From assembly GCA_945901405.1 (NCBI GenBank), contig CAMDLH010000054.1, positions 1-34,102 on the forward strand: a stretch of DNA of 34,102 nucleotides, read 5' to 3'. The translations under genes were made by a program, and so were the position numbers. This document shows positions 6,676-15,167 of the stretch, in pieces. The stretch comes from Bordetella parapertussis. GTDB lineage: Bacteria; Pseudomonadota; Gammaproteobacteria; Burkholderiales; SG8-41. Position 1 is the stretch's first letter, and every line of letters starts with the position of its first letter. The notes under the pieces are model-generated. The model worked only from the letters and a program-made list of their open reading frames with translations, searched no databases and was not told the origin of the DNA.

Positions 6676-7797
6676 TCACCCCACAACCAGCGCCCGCCCC
6701 GCATCCGACGACTGTTGAATGGTATCGATGAAGTGATGCAACTCAACCGCGGTGTCGAACGTGGGCAGGCGGCCCTGGTTTTTCCCCTTGCCGCCCGTAC
6801 CACTCGTACGTATCGCCTCGGCGAATAACGCATACGTCTGCCCGACGTTGAACGGGTCGCCGCGCGGGAAACTCGCCGGCACGTAATCGTAGCGATCAGG
6901 TAGAGGCAACGGCTTTAATTCGTGGCTGCGTTGCGCGCCTTGCAATTTCAGCATTTCGCCGCGTTGGGACGAGACGTTGCCGGTTGCGATGATGGTGCCT
7001 TCGCGCCCGAAGATTTCCATGCGAAAGCCGCCGCCCGCCCACGGCACCGCGCCGACATGCACCGACGCCACCGCGCCACGCGCGAGTTGGCCGCTGACCA
7101 GTATATTGTCCGGCGAAGTGACATCCACCATCTTTTTGGTGTCGGTCTCGTACCACCGTTTGGCCTGCGTTGTGACCATGCACGACACGCGCGTGAAGTT
7201 GCCCGCGACAAAACGCAAGGCGTCGATGACATGCCCGTTGGCAATGGTCAGCGTGTTGGCGCCCAGACTCGCATCGCGCTGCCACGAGCGGCTGGAGGGG
7301 CGCTCCAGCGTGCCGTCACGCATGGTGGTGACATGGCAAGCGAGAACCTCGCCCACATAGCCGGATTCGATCAATTCCTTCAGATAGAGCAGCGCGGGAC
7401 TCACGCGCGATTGCAAGCCGGTGGCGGTCTGCACACCCTTGGCGCGCGCCAGCGCCGCGAGTTCAACGGCCTCGGCGGTGTTGCGGCCCAGTGGCCACTC
7501 GGTGTAGACATGCTTGCCGGCCTCGATGGCTGCCTTGGTCGGCTCATAGTGCGAAGGCACCCGCACCACCACCGCCACCGCGTCGATTTCGGGCGACGCC
7601 ACCATTGCGTGGTAATCGGTGAAGGCGAGCTTCGCGCCGAACGCCTTGCGCGCGGCTTCGGCGCTGTCGGGGTTGCGCGTGCAGACCGCCGTCAACTCGA
7701 CATCGGGATGCGCCAGCAACGCGGGGAAGTGCGACTGCGAAGCCCAGGTCGAACCCACGTTGGCGCCGATGAACCCTAGGCGAATTTTGTTTGCCAT
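6676..7797 (-). CDS. Gal80-like Gfo/Idh/MocA family protein
   Basis: A 373-residue NAD(P)-binding protein. The N-terminal Rossmann fold begins IRLGFIGANVG (about 5-15). The usual Gfo/Idh EKP motif is EWP at residues 100-102 (HVYTEWPLGRN), so the Lys that contacts substrate and cofactor is Trp. This and the sequences GVQTATGLQSRVSP, KELIESGYVGEV, NGHVIDALRF and PTFDTAVELHHFID resemble, from memory, the yeast regulator Gal80 more than sugar dehydrogenases. It may be a dehydrogenase with altered chemistry or a binding protein. The start at 7797 is set by AAGGAG eight bases upstream; the open frame extends farther but without homology. It is divergent from the luciferase-like gene. Confidence 0.9.
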   Translation of the reverse strand: MANKIRLGFIGANVGSTWASQSHFPALLAHPDVELTAVCTRNPDSAEAARKAFGAKLAFTDYHAMVASPEIDAVAVVVRVPSHYEPTKAAIEAGKHVYTEWPLGRNTAEAVELAALARAKGVQTATGLQSRVSPALLYLKELIESGYVGEVLACHVTTMRDGTLERPSSRSWQRDASLGANTLTIANGHVIDALRFVAGNFTRVSCMVTTQAKRWYETDTKKMVDVTSPDNILVSGQLARGAVASVHVGAVPWAGGGFRMEIFGREGTIIATGNVSSQRGEMLKLQGAQRSHELKPLPLPDRYDYVPASFPRGDPFNVGQTYALFAEAIRTSGTGGKGKNQGRLPTFDTAVELHHFIDTIQQSSDAGRALVVG

Positions 7798-8006
7798 GCC
7801 GCGTGCTCCTTGAATTGTTTGCAAATTGATTACCTTTTGCATTATTGCAGAGTTCACGCGTAGCGTTGCGCCCCGCATGTTATTGATCGACTGCACGATT
7901 GACGTTACGATCCATGCATCGCTCGGCGTGGGGCATCTCACCACACGCTGCCGCACTTTTTGAACCACGCCTTCTCCTTACTCTCAAAGTCATCAGGAAT
8001 ACTCCC
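7798..8006. promoter_or_regulatory. Divergent intergenic region, Gal80-like / LLM oxidoreductase
   Basis: This 209-base gap should hold the promoters for both the Gal80-like gene and the operon starting at 8007. Both flanking frames extend into it, but ribosome binding sites and homology support the shorter starts. I see no convincing -35/-10 pair. Confidence 0.35.
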
Positions 8007-9083
8007 ATGGAATTTGGCGTCAGCGTCGGCCACATCTCGGCTGTTGATTTTGCCCGGCACGGCGAAAAACTCGGCTTCACGCGCTGCTGGATCACCGATA
8101 GCCCGCTGTTGCGCTCAAACCTGTTCGCGACGATGGCGGCGGTCGCGTTGCAGACGCGCACCATCCAGATCGGCACGGGTGTTGCCGTATGCGGCATGCG
8201 TCTCGCGCCCGAGGCCGCCAGCGGTATTGCCACCATCAACGCGCTCGCGCCGGGCCGCACCTTTGCCATCTTCGGTGCGGGCAACACGGCCATGCGCATG
8301 CTTGGGCTTCGCCCCACCGGCGCCAAGGCGCTGCGCGAATACGTGCGCGTGGTGCGTGCGCTGCTGCACGGCGAGGAAGTGGCTTATTCAACCCGCCCTG
8401 ATGGCAGCGAATCTCACCCGGTGCGCTTCACTTCCCTCGAACAAAAGCACGTGCGGCTCGATCCGCCGCCGTCCATCCATGTCGCCGCCAACGGCCCGCT
8501 GTCGCAAGCAGTGGCCGGCGAAATCGCCGACGGGCTGTGCACCACGTTCCCGCGCGGCGGCACCATGGCCGACGCCATGGCTCACGTGCGGCGCGGCGCT
8601 GCGCGGGTTGGGCGTACGCTTCCGACTGACTTTCATACCGCGGCATTGGTCAACGTGCTGATGCTGGAGCCGGGCGAGCCGCTCACCTCAAAACGCGTGA
8701 TCGACGAAGTAGGCCCGGCGGTGATGACCAATTTTCATTATCTGGTGGATTGGGTGCGCGAGACCGGCAAGGAGCCGCCGGCCTACGTGCGCCCGGTGTG
8801 GAACGAATACACCGCATACCTGCGTGCACGCGCCGCGGCCGACTCGCACCTCACCATGCACGCCAGCCACTACGCCACCATAGACCCCGAGGAGGCGCGC
8901 TTCCTCACGCCCGAAATCATTCGCAACTTCTGCATCATCGGCGAGCCGCCCGAACTGGTGGAGCAGTTGCGCCAACTCGAGCGCGAGGGGCTTAGGCAAA
9001 TTACGTTTCATCCGCCGTTCGAAAAGCGTTACGAAATGATGGAGCGATTTTCGCGTCTGGTGATGGCGAGGATGCAAGGCTGA
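8007..9083 (+). CDS. Luciferase-like (LLM class) flavin-dependent oxidoreductase
   Basis: A 358-residue TIM-barrel protein of the bacterial luciferase-like family. MEFGVSVGHIS at the start, EKLGFTRCWITDSP, then TRTIQIGTGV and APGRTFAIFGAGN (about 87-100) are typical strand-loop sequences of F420 or FMN-dependent members. The sequence IHVAANGPLSQAVAGEIADG resembles the second half of the barrel. Such enzymes reduce or mono-oxygenate small molecules with reduced flavin or F420; the substrate is not evident. The start was set at 8007, where AGGAAT precedes the ATG; the upstream extension has no homology. It is 14 bases from the Bug gene behind it and so probably shares its transcript. Confidence 0.92.
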   Translation: MEFGVSVGHISAVDFARHGEKLGFTRCWITDSPLLRSNLFATMAAVALQTRTIQIGTGVAVCGMRLAPEAASGIATINALAPGRTFAIFGAGNTAMRMLGLRPTGAKALREYVRVVRALLHGEEVAYSTRPDGSESHPVRFTSLEQKHVRLDPPPSIHVAANGPLSQAVAGEIADGLCTTFPRGGTMADAMAHVRRGAARVGRTLPTDFHTAALVNVLMLEPGEPLTSKRVIDEVGPAVMTNFHYLVDWVRETGKEPPAYVRPVWNEYTAYLRARAAADSHLTMHASHYATIDPEEARFLTPEIIRNFCIIGEPPELVEQLRQLEREGLRQITFHPPFEKRYEMMERFSRLVMARMQG

Positions 9084-9097
9084 AAAGGAAAATACAA

Positions 9098-10078
9098 ATG
9101 CACAATCGCCGCAAGCAGATCATTACGCTAACCATGGCCGCGTTGGCGCCGTGTGCACTAATGCCGGCGGCGCAAGCGCAGACGTTTCCGTCCAAACCCA
9201 TCCGCATCGTCGTAGGATTCCCGCCCGGAGGGCCCGCCGATTACACCGCGCGCATACTTGCCGACAAGCTGCCTTCGCTGCTGGGCGTCAACACCATCGT
9301 CGAAAACCGCACCGGCGCGAATGCCACCATCGGCGCGGATCACGTTGCAAAGTCCGCGCCTGACGGCCACACGTTGTTCCTGACCACCTGCGGGGCGATG
9401 GCGATCAGTCCGCACATCGGCGCCAAATTGCCCTACGATCCCGTTCGCGACTTCACGCCCATTGCGCAGGTCGTCACCGCCTATAGCACCGTTGCCGTGC
9501 ATCCGTCGCTGCCGGTGAAAAACGCAAGGCAGTTCGTGGCGCTGGCGCGCGCGGCCAAGGGCCAGATCACGATGGCATCGACCGGCATCGGCAGCATCCC
9601 TCATCTTGCGCAGGAGTTGTTCAAGACCGCGGCGAAAATCGATCTGATTCACGTACCGTATAAAGGCGCGGGGCCGGTGGTGACCGACGCGCTGGGCGGG
9701 CAGATCAGCGCGCTGATCCTCGATGTTACGCCGCTGATTCCGCACCTCAAAGCGGGCAAGTTGCGCGCAATCGGCATCGCCGGCAACAAGCGCGTGCCGT
9801 TGCTGCCGGATGTGGCGACCATGGAGGAACAGGGGTTCAAAAATGTCGAAGCGCCGAACTGGTATGCGGTGTTCGCGCCCGCGAAAGTGCCGCGCGCGAT
9901 CGTCGAGCGGCTGAACGACGCGGTACGCAAGGCGATTGCCATGCCCGACGTGCGCGAGCGCCTGATCAGCACCGGGGCGGATCCCGTCCTGTCAACACCC
10001 GAGCAACTCGCCGAGCTGCTCAATCGTGACCTCGCCAAATGGGGCAAACTGATACGTGATAACAATATTACCGAGTGA
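9098..10078 (+). CDS. Bug-family periplasmic solute receptor 2
   Basis: 326 residues, with an export signal ending AQA-Q near residue 27. The first domain starts PSKPIRIVVGFPPGG and has VENRTGANATIGAD; the hinge region has LPYDPVRDFTPI, and HVPYKG lies at 185-190. AAAAGGAAAATACAA precedes the ATG, and only 14 bases separate it from the luciferase-like gene. The motif before the second lobe is APDGHTL, with His for the usual Tyr. Its position suggests it delivers or senses the substrate of the LLM-hydrolase-hydroxyacid dehydrogenase set. The following gap of 179 bases may hold another promoter. Confidence 0.95.
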   Translation: MHNRRKQIITLTMAALAPCALMPAAQAQTFPSKPIRIVVGFPPGGPADYTARILADKLPSLLGVNTIVENRTGANATIGADHVAKSAPDGHTLFLTTCGAMAISPHIGAKLPYDPVRDFTPIAQVVTAYSTVAVHPSLPVKNARQFVALARAAKGQITMASTGIGSIPHLAQELFKTAAKIDLIHVPYKGAGPVVTDALGGQISALILDVTPLIPHLKAGKLRAIGIAGNKRVPLLPDVATMEEQGFKNVEAPNWYAVFAPAKVPRAIVERLNDAVRKAIAMPDVRERLISTGADPVLSTPEQLAELLNRDLAKWGKLIRDNNITE

Positions 10079-10144
10079 TTTCGTCCTTGCGTACCCTCAC
10101 ATCAATTGGAATCGCTCACCTGAACTCTTGAATGCAAGTGCGCG

Positions 10145-10158
10145 CCCGCCATGGCGGG
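10145..10158. promoter_or_regulatory. 14-base palindrome, possible operator
   Basis: CCCGCCATGGCGGG is a perfect palindrome in the gap between Bug 2 and the hydrolase gene. It is followed directly by AG and a TATATT (10161-10166) that could be a -10 box, though no good -35 is at normal distance. It could be an operator or a weak hairpin; no poly-T tail is present. Confidence 0.3.
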
Positions 10159-10257
10159 AGTATATTAGTCAAAAGGCGTTGAACACTACCTGCGTCGTTC
10201 AGCCAGCCGTTGCATTTCAAGCACGCGGGACATCACACAAGGCAAGGAGAATCCGTA

Positions 10258-11016
10258 ATGCCATTCCATGAAAAAGGCAGCGTCCGCATTTACTACGAAG
10301 ATCATGGCGGTTCCGGCGTTCCGATGCTGCTCATCGCGGGCGGGGGCTTGAACTCGACTCTCTCTTATTTCACCGACGGCTCGCCGTTCAACCCGGTGGC
10401 GGAATTTGGCAACGAGTACCGTTGCATCACGATGGATTTGCGCAACGCCAACGGCGGCCAATCCTCCGGCCCGATCGAGGTCGACCGGCCCTGGGACTCG
10501 CACACTGATGACCAACTGGGCTTGATGGATCACCTGGGCATCGACAAATTCGTGGTGATGGGTTTTTGCATCGGCGGCCCGTTTATCTGGAATCTTTTGA
10601 AGCGCGCGCCCAATCGTATCGCCGCCGCCGTGCTGGCGCAGCCCAGCGGCTTTCGTCCGGAGCTGCCCGATAACTTCTATCAAAACAACATGAAGGGCTG
10701 GGGCCCGGCGCTGTGCGCCCGCCGCTCCGATGTCACCATGTCGATGGTCGATGCATTCCTCACCAGGATGTATCGCGCCAATCCGGATTTTGTGTTCACC
10801 GTGACGCGCGAATTCGTGCGCGCCTGCCAGACACCCGTGCTGATCCTGCCGGACGACGTGCCTTCGCACCCGTACGCCATCGCCATGGAGTCCGCGATGC
10901 TCGCACCCAAGGCCGAAGTGAGCATCTTCCCGTGGAAGGACAGCAAGGTGCGGATATCGCTGGTGGTGCGCCAGGTGCGCTCGTTCCTGCGCGCGCACAA
11001 GCCGGCGGCAAAATGA
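10258..11016 (+). CDS. Alpha/beta hydrolase with Cys at the nucleophile position
   Basis: A 252-residue soluble protein of the alpha/beta hydrolase fold. The oxyanion/entry sequence LLIAGGGLNST (about 25-35) and the strand CITMDLRNANGGQS are typical. The nucleophile elbow is MGFCIGG, so Cys104 replaces the normal Ser, as in dienelactone hydrolase. A candidate acid (Asp199/Asp200) and a histidine (His204) lie in ILPDDVPSHP. The usual terminal GGH histidine is not seen: the region reads FPWKDSK instead. The true start is the ATG at 10258, after AAGGAGAATCCGTA; the frame is open farther upstream. A hydroxyacid dehydrogenase gene follows 42 bases downstream. Hydrolysis of an ester or lactone is likely but unproved. 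Confidence 0.88.
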   Translation: MPFHEKGSVRIYYEDHGGSGVPMLLIAGGGLNSTLSYFTDGSPFNPVAEFGNEYRCITMDLRNANGGQSSGPIEVDRPWDSHTDDQLGLMDHLGIDKFVVMGFCIGGPFIWNLLKRAPNRIAAAVLAQPSGFRPELPDNFYQNNMKGWGPALCARRSDVTMSMVDAFLTRMYRANPDFVFTVTREFVRACQTPVLILPDDVPSHPYAIAMESAMLAPKAEVSIFPWKDSKVRISLVVRQVRSFLRAHKPAAK

Positions 11017-11058
11017 TCCGTTGTCTATTAACCATTAACTTTTGATAACAATCACACC

Positions 11059-12027
11059 ATGCATATTCTGATCATACCGGGCGTAACCATGCCCACCGTG
11101 GAAGACTCACTGCTCGCACGCATCCGCGAAACAGCAGGCACCGATGTGCGCATCACCGTGGCGAAATCCGTCACCGAGGCCGCCGACGTAATGGAAGACG
11201 TCGAGGTGATCCTCGGCGTGATCACGCCCACCATGTTCGCGCGCGCGAAGAAACTCACCTGGGTGCATGCCATCACCTCGGGCGCGGATTCGTATCTCTT
11301 CCCGGAGATGGTGAAAAGCGAAGTCATGCTATCGGGCGACAAGGGCCTCGTCGGCACGCACCTGGCCGATCACACCTTCGCGCTGTTGCTGTCGCTCACG
11401 CGCCGCTTGGCACGCGCGGTGCAGGATGCGCCGCACTCATGGAAAAACCGCGTGGCCTATCGCGCCGAAGAGTTTGAACTCGAGGGCCGCACCATGGGCA
11501 TCGTCGGTTTTGGCGGCACCGGCCGCCAGATCGCGCGCCGCGCCGCCGCTTTCGGCATGCACTGCATCGCGGTGGATTGCGATCCGGTTCCGCCGTCGCC
11601 CGAAGTGGCCGAAGTATGGGGCAGCAATCGCCTTGACGAACTGCTGCGCACCGCGGATGTGGTCACCTCCGGCCTGCCGCTCACGCCGCAAACACGCAAC
11701 ATGTTCAACGCGCGCGCTTTCGGCCTGATGAAACCGTCGGCGCTGTTCGTCAACGTCACGCGCGGCGAGATTTTTGATTCCGAAGCACTGATGGCGGCAA
11801 TCAACAACGGTAAACTCGCCGGCGCGGGCTTGGACGTGGCGCCAATGGAGCCGCTGCCGTCCGATCATGCGTTGTGGCGCACGCCCAACCTGATCATGAC
11901 GCCGCACACCGCGGGCGCGAGCCAGTTTCGCATCAGCCGCAACCTCGACCGCTTCTGCCGCAACATCGCGCTTTATCGCGATGGCAAGCCGCTGGAAGGG
12001 CAGATCAACAAGTCGCGGGGTTTCTAG
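11059..12027 (+). CDS. D-2-hydroxyacid dehydrogenase (NAD-dependent)
   Basis: A 322-residue enzyme of the D-isomer 2-hydroxyacid dehydrogenase family. The nucleotide-binding loop is GFGGTGRQIA at 150-159, preceded by the family helix GTHLADHTFALLLSLTRR (about 99-116). Catalytic residues are Arg235 (VNVTRGEIF), Glu264 (LDVAPMEPLP) and His283 (TPHTAGAS). It interconverts a 2-oxo acid and the D-2-hydroxy acid in the cytoplasm. The N-terminal substrate domain is somewhat short for the family but complete. No clear ribosome binding site precedes the ATG. It closes the gene run that begins with the LLM oxidoreductase, so it may act on the product of the hydrolase. Confidence 0.94.
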   Translation: MHILIIPGVTMPTVEDSLLARIRETAGTDVRITVAKSVTEAADVMEDVEVILGVITPTMFARAKKLTWVHAITSGADSYLFPEMVKSEVMLSGDKGLVGTHLADHTFALLLSLTRRLARAVQDAPHSWKNRVAYRAEEFELEGRTMGIVGFGGTGRQIARRAAAFGMHCIAVDCDPVPPSPEVAEVWGSNRLDELLRTADVVTSGLPLTPQTRNMFNARAFGLMKPSALFVNVTRGEIFDSEALMAAINNGKLAGAGLDVAPMEPLPSDHALWRTPNLIMTPHTAGASQFRISRNLDRFCRNIALYRDGKPLEGQINKSRGF

Positions 12028-12063
12028 GACCGGAACGCAAGAGGCCGGGCAACGCGGCGCGTG

Positions 12064-13080
12064 TTATTCGTCCGCCTTTAACCTGGCTTCCTTCACCACC
12101 TTGCCCCATTTGGCGATTTCCAGCGCGATGAGGCGCCCGAATTCTTCCGGCCGGCCACCCACCGGCTCGATGCCCGCGCGCGCGTAGCGCTCCTGCACAT
12201 CCGGCAGCGCGAGCGTGCGCGCGATCTCGCGATTGAGGTTTTCCACGATGGCTCCGGGCGTTTTCGCCGCGACGAGAAAACCGTTCCAGCCTGTCGCCTC
12301 GAATCCCGCCACACCTGATTCCGCGATCGCCGGCAAATCCGGCATCAAGGGCGAACGCTTAGCCGCCGTAATGCCGAGCGCGCGCACGCGTCCCGCCTTG
12401 ATCAGCGGCACCGCCGGCGGCGCGGTTGAAAACATGAGTGAAATTTCACCGCCCAGCAGCGCGGAAATCGCCGGGCCCGTGCCCTTGAACGCGATGTGAG
12501 TCATCTCAACGCCCGTGCGCAACTTCAGCAACTCGCCCGACAGATGGCCCACGCTCCACGCCGAGGTGCCGAAGTTAAAGCGCCCGCCCGCGGACTTGAT
12601 TGCGACGACCAGTTCTTTTACCGACGTGGCGGCAACAGCGGGATGCACAATCAGCACGTAAAACTGCGTGGTGCTCTGTGTAATGGGTGCAAAATCGCGC
12701 ACCAGGTCATACGGCGTTTTACGCACATTCGCGACTATCGCATGCTCGGCCGTGATCGCGCCGATGGTGTAGCCATCGGGCGCTGCCTTCGCCACCAAGT
12801 CCGCGCCTATGGTTCCGCTCGCGCCCGCGCGATTGTCGATAACCACGGCGTGCCCGAGACGCTCGGTAAGCTTTTGCCCGACAAGGCGCGAAACGAAATC
12901 GGTGCCGCCACCCGGCGCGAATGGCACAATGAGACGAATGGGCTTGGACGGAAAGCGCTGGGCCTCGCCGGCGCCCGCGGGCTGCGCCGCAAAAGAGCAA
13001 CGTATGCCGACGAACATAGCCAACGCAAATCCATGTAAAACGCGATTGCGCACCATCGCCGTGCCGGTTGGATAATTCAC
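12064..13080 (-). CDS. Bug-family periplasmic solute receptor 3
   Basis: 338 residues; the longest Bug protein here because of an extended N-terminus. The GTG at 13080 follows GAGGCGGAA closely and lies seven bases after the SDR stop. An ATG eight codons inside would give the more usual signal peptide start MVRNRVLHG. Family sequences include PSKPIRLIVPFAPGG, IDNRAGASGTIGAD, APDGYTIGA and GEISLMF. The usual HVPYKG is THIAFKG, a divergent version that may reflect a different ligand. It is co-directional with and downstream of the SDR gene. The gene is convergent with the hydroxyacid dehydrogenase gene. Confidence 0.94.
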   Translation of the reverse strand: MNYPTGTAMVRNRVLHGFALAMFVGIRCSFAAQPAGAGEAQRFPSKPIRLIVPFAPGGGTDFVSRLVGQKLTERLGHAVVIDNRAGASGTIGADLVAKAAPDGYTIGAITAEHAIVANVRKTPYDLVRDFAPITQSTTQFYVLIVHPAVAATSVKELVVAIKSAGGRFNFGTSAWSVGHLSGELLKLRTGVEMTHIAFKGTGPAISALLGGEISLMFSTAPPAVPLIKAGRVRALGITAAKRSPLMPDLPAIAESGVAGFEATGWNGFLVAAKTPGAIVENLNREIARTLALPDVQERYARAGIEPVGGRPEEFGRLIALEIAKWGKVVKEARLKADE

Positions 13081-13087
13081 TTCCGCC

Positions 13088-13873
13088 TCAAAGATACGCC
13101 GAGCGTCCGCCGTCGGCCTGTATCACCGAACCGGTGATCATGCGTGACTTGTTCGACGCAAGAAACAGCACGATGTTGCCGATGTCCTCGGGCTCGCCGA
13201 TTGAAAACGGATAGCGCTCGGCAAGCCGCCTGCGGTACGCTATGCGCGGCGTGGGGCTGTCGCCACCGGTATCCGCGTTCTTGCGCAAACTGCGTTCAGT
13301 GCGCACCACGCCGGGCGCGATGGCGTTGACGCGAACCCCCTGCGCGGCAAATTCACCAGCGAGCGTTTTGGTCAGCGACACGATGCCGCCCTTGGCGGTC
13401 GAATACACATTGCGTAGCGGCCCGCCCACGATGCCGAGCCACGACGTGAAGTTAATCACCGCCCCGCCGCCGGATTTGACGATCCGTGGTATGACATGCC
13501 TGCACGACAGAAACGTGCCCTTGAGATCGAGATTGATGGTGTGATCCCACACCGCAAGGTCAACCTCCGTCGCGACGTTGTCTTGCGGCACCGAGCCGCC
13601 GGCGCAATTGACCAGTATGTCGATGCGGCCGAATTTTTCGACGGCGGCGCGCGCCGCGCTGCTCATGCTGGCGTCGTCGGTGACATTGGTTTCGATGAAG
13701 ACCGCGGCACCACCTGCTTTTTTTATTTCCGCTTCGACCGCCGACCCGAGTTCGGGTTTGAGTTCCGCGATTACAACCTGCGCGCCTTCCTGCGCCAGCA
13801 TTTTCGCGGAGATGCGTCCTATGCCCGCGCCCGCACCAGTCAGGAAAGCCACTTTGCCATCGAACGCGCCCAT
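13088..13873 (-). CDS. Short-chain dehydrogenase/reductase (classical SDR)
   Basis: A 261-residue classical SDR. The cofactor site TGAGAGIG is at about 14-21 and VNCAGG is the NNAG-equivalent motif near residue 88. The catalytic Ser is in FTSWLG and the Tyr-Lys pair in VYSTAKGG. The segment VRVNAIAPGVVRTE is the conserved PG motif. The acidic residue at the end of the second strand (AELKP) suggests NAD rather than NADP. The start at 13873 is preceded by AAAGGACGACT; an upstream TTG in frame adds 11 residues without homology. Seven bases separate it from Bug 3, so both are probably one transcript. The alcohol substrate is unknown. Confidence 0.94.
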   Translation of the reverse strand: MGAFDGKVAFLTGAGAGIGRISAKMLAQEGAQVVIAELKPELGSAVEAEIKKAGGAAVFIETNVTDDASMSSAARAAVEKFGRIDILVNCAGGSVPQDNVATEVDLAVWDHTINLDLKGTFLSCRHVIPRIVKSGGGAVINFTSWLGIVGGPLRNVYSTAKGGIVSLTKTLAGEFAAQGVRVNAIAPGVVRTERSLRKNADTGGDSPTPRIAYRRRLAERYPFSIGEPEDIGNIVLFLASNKSRMITGSVIQADGGRSAYL

Positions 13874-14015
13874 AGTCGTCCTTTTCAGAGAGTTATTTGA
13901 ATCCAACGGATTCTACAGCTTGAATCAATACACGCAACGCCGCGCAGGCAAGGTTTGTTAGACTGTTTGGACGTTTTCAGCAGATAACCGCGGACTGCGC
14001 TTCAGGGAGAACATC
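13874..14015. promoter_or_regulatory. Divergent intergenic region, SDR / CapA-like gene
   Basis: This 142-base gap should carry both promoters. TTGAATCAATACACGC and nearby AT-rich words are present, but I could not identify a well-spaced -35/-10 pair for either direction. Confidence 0.3.
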
Positions 14016-15167
14016 GTGGCAAAAGAACTTACCGTGCTCGCCACCGGCGACATTTTCATCGGCATGCCGGACGATCATCCGCGCATCCATAACGTCGTGC
14101 CCATGACGAAGGTGCGCGACGATTTGTATTCGTGGGTCGCGGACATCGCGCCCATTTTGCAGGCGGGCGACTTCACGCTGGGTAATCTCGAAGGGCCGAT
14201 CTGCGAGAGCGGCGAAGTGGATATCGCCAAGGCGGGCACGGGCGGCGCGGTGTTCAAGATGCCGCCCGTGGTGGCGCGGGTGTTAAAGCGCGCGGGCTTT
14301 GATGCATTGGCGCTCGCCAACAATCACACGCTGGATCTCGGTACGGGCGGATTGTTCGAGACCATCAAGCATCTGGATGCCGCGGGGGTGGCGTGTGCCG
14401 GCGGCGGGCGCGACCATGCCGAAGCACACCGGCCCGCGATCATGGAGCGCGACGGCGTGCGCGTGGCGTTTCTTTCGTATACGTCAACGTTCATACCCGG
14501 CGCGCATACCGCAGGCCCGGCGAAGCCGGGATTGGCTACCGTGTCGATCACGACTGCCTACGAAATCCCCGGCAACATACGCTACGCGCCAGGCGTGCCG
14601 CCACGCATCGTCACCACCGCTGATCAACGCGATGTCGCACGGATGATCGAGGATGTGCGTCAAGCGAAGGCCAACGCCGACATTGTTATCGTGAGCTGGC
14701 ACTGGGGGCTCACGCGCTACGCAAACGCATTCGCGATGGGCGTCGCGCTTGAGGAAGCGCCGTTTTTCGTGCTGAACTATCAGGAGGACATGGGCCGCGC
14801 CGCGATCGACGCCGGCGCGGACATGGTGATGGGGCACCATCCGCACCGCCTGCAAGGGATGGAAGTGTACAAGGGCAAACTGATTTGCTACAGCCTGTGC
14901 AACATCGCGCTGAGTTTTGGCGAAGGCCACAATTTTGGCGAGGAGTCGGTCATCGTCAAAGGCTACATCGATCCGAAGACCAAGCAGACCACCCGCCTCA
15001 CCTTTGTGCCGATCATGCTGCCGAGTGCAACCATGGAGCCGTATCGCGTGCCGATTGCGCAGGCGCAGGGTTTCGTGGATTTGCTCACTGGGCTGTCAAA
15101 AAAATACGGCACGAAGTTCCGTGTCGAAGGCGACGAGATCGCCATTGAAGCGGGAGCTACGAAATGA
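14016..15167 (+). CDS. CapA-family metallophosphatase-fold protein
   Basis: A 383-residue protein of the CapA (poly-gamma-glutamate synthesis accessory) family, which has a calcineurin-like metallophosphatase fold. Metal-site motifs appear in order: TGDIFIG (10-16), NLEGP (about 58-62), ANNHTLDLG (about 100-108), SWHWG, and GHHPHRLQG. There is no signal peptide or membrane segment, unlike many CapA proteins, so this may be a cytoplasmic hydrolase. The start is a GTG at 14016 preceded by CAGGGAGAACATC. It overlaps Bug 4 by four bases (ATGA), so the two are translationally coupled. No other capsule or polyglutamate genes (capB, capC) are present, which argues against polymer synthesis. Confidence 0.9.
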   Translation: MAKELTVLATGDIFIGMPDDHPRIHNVVPMTKVRDDLYSWVADIAPILQAGDFTLGNLEGPICESGEVDIAKAGTGGAVFKMPPVVARVLKRAGFDALALANNHTLDLGTGGLFETIKHLDAAGVACAGGGRDHAEAHRPAIMERDGVRVAFLSYTSTFIPGAHTAGPAKPGLATVSITTAYEIPGNIRYAPGVPPRIVTTADQRDVARMIEDVRQAKANADIVIVSWHWGLTRYANAFAMGVALEEAPFFVLNYQEDMGRAAIDAGADMVMGHHPHRLQGMEVYKGKLICYSLCNIALSFGEGHNFGEESVIVKGYIDPKTKQTTRLTFVPIMLPSATMEPYRVPIAQAQGFVDLLTGLSKKYGTKFRVEGDEIAIEAGATK

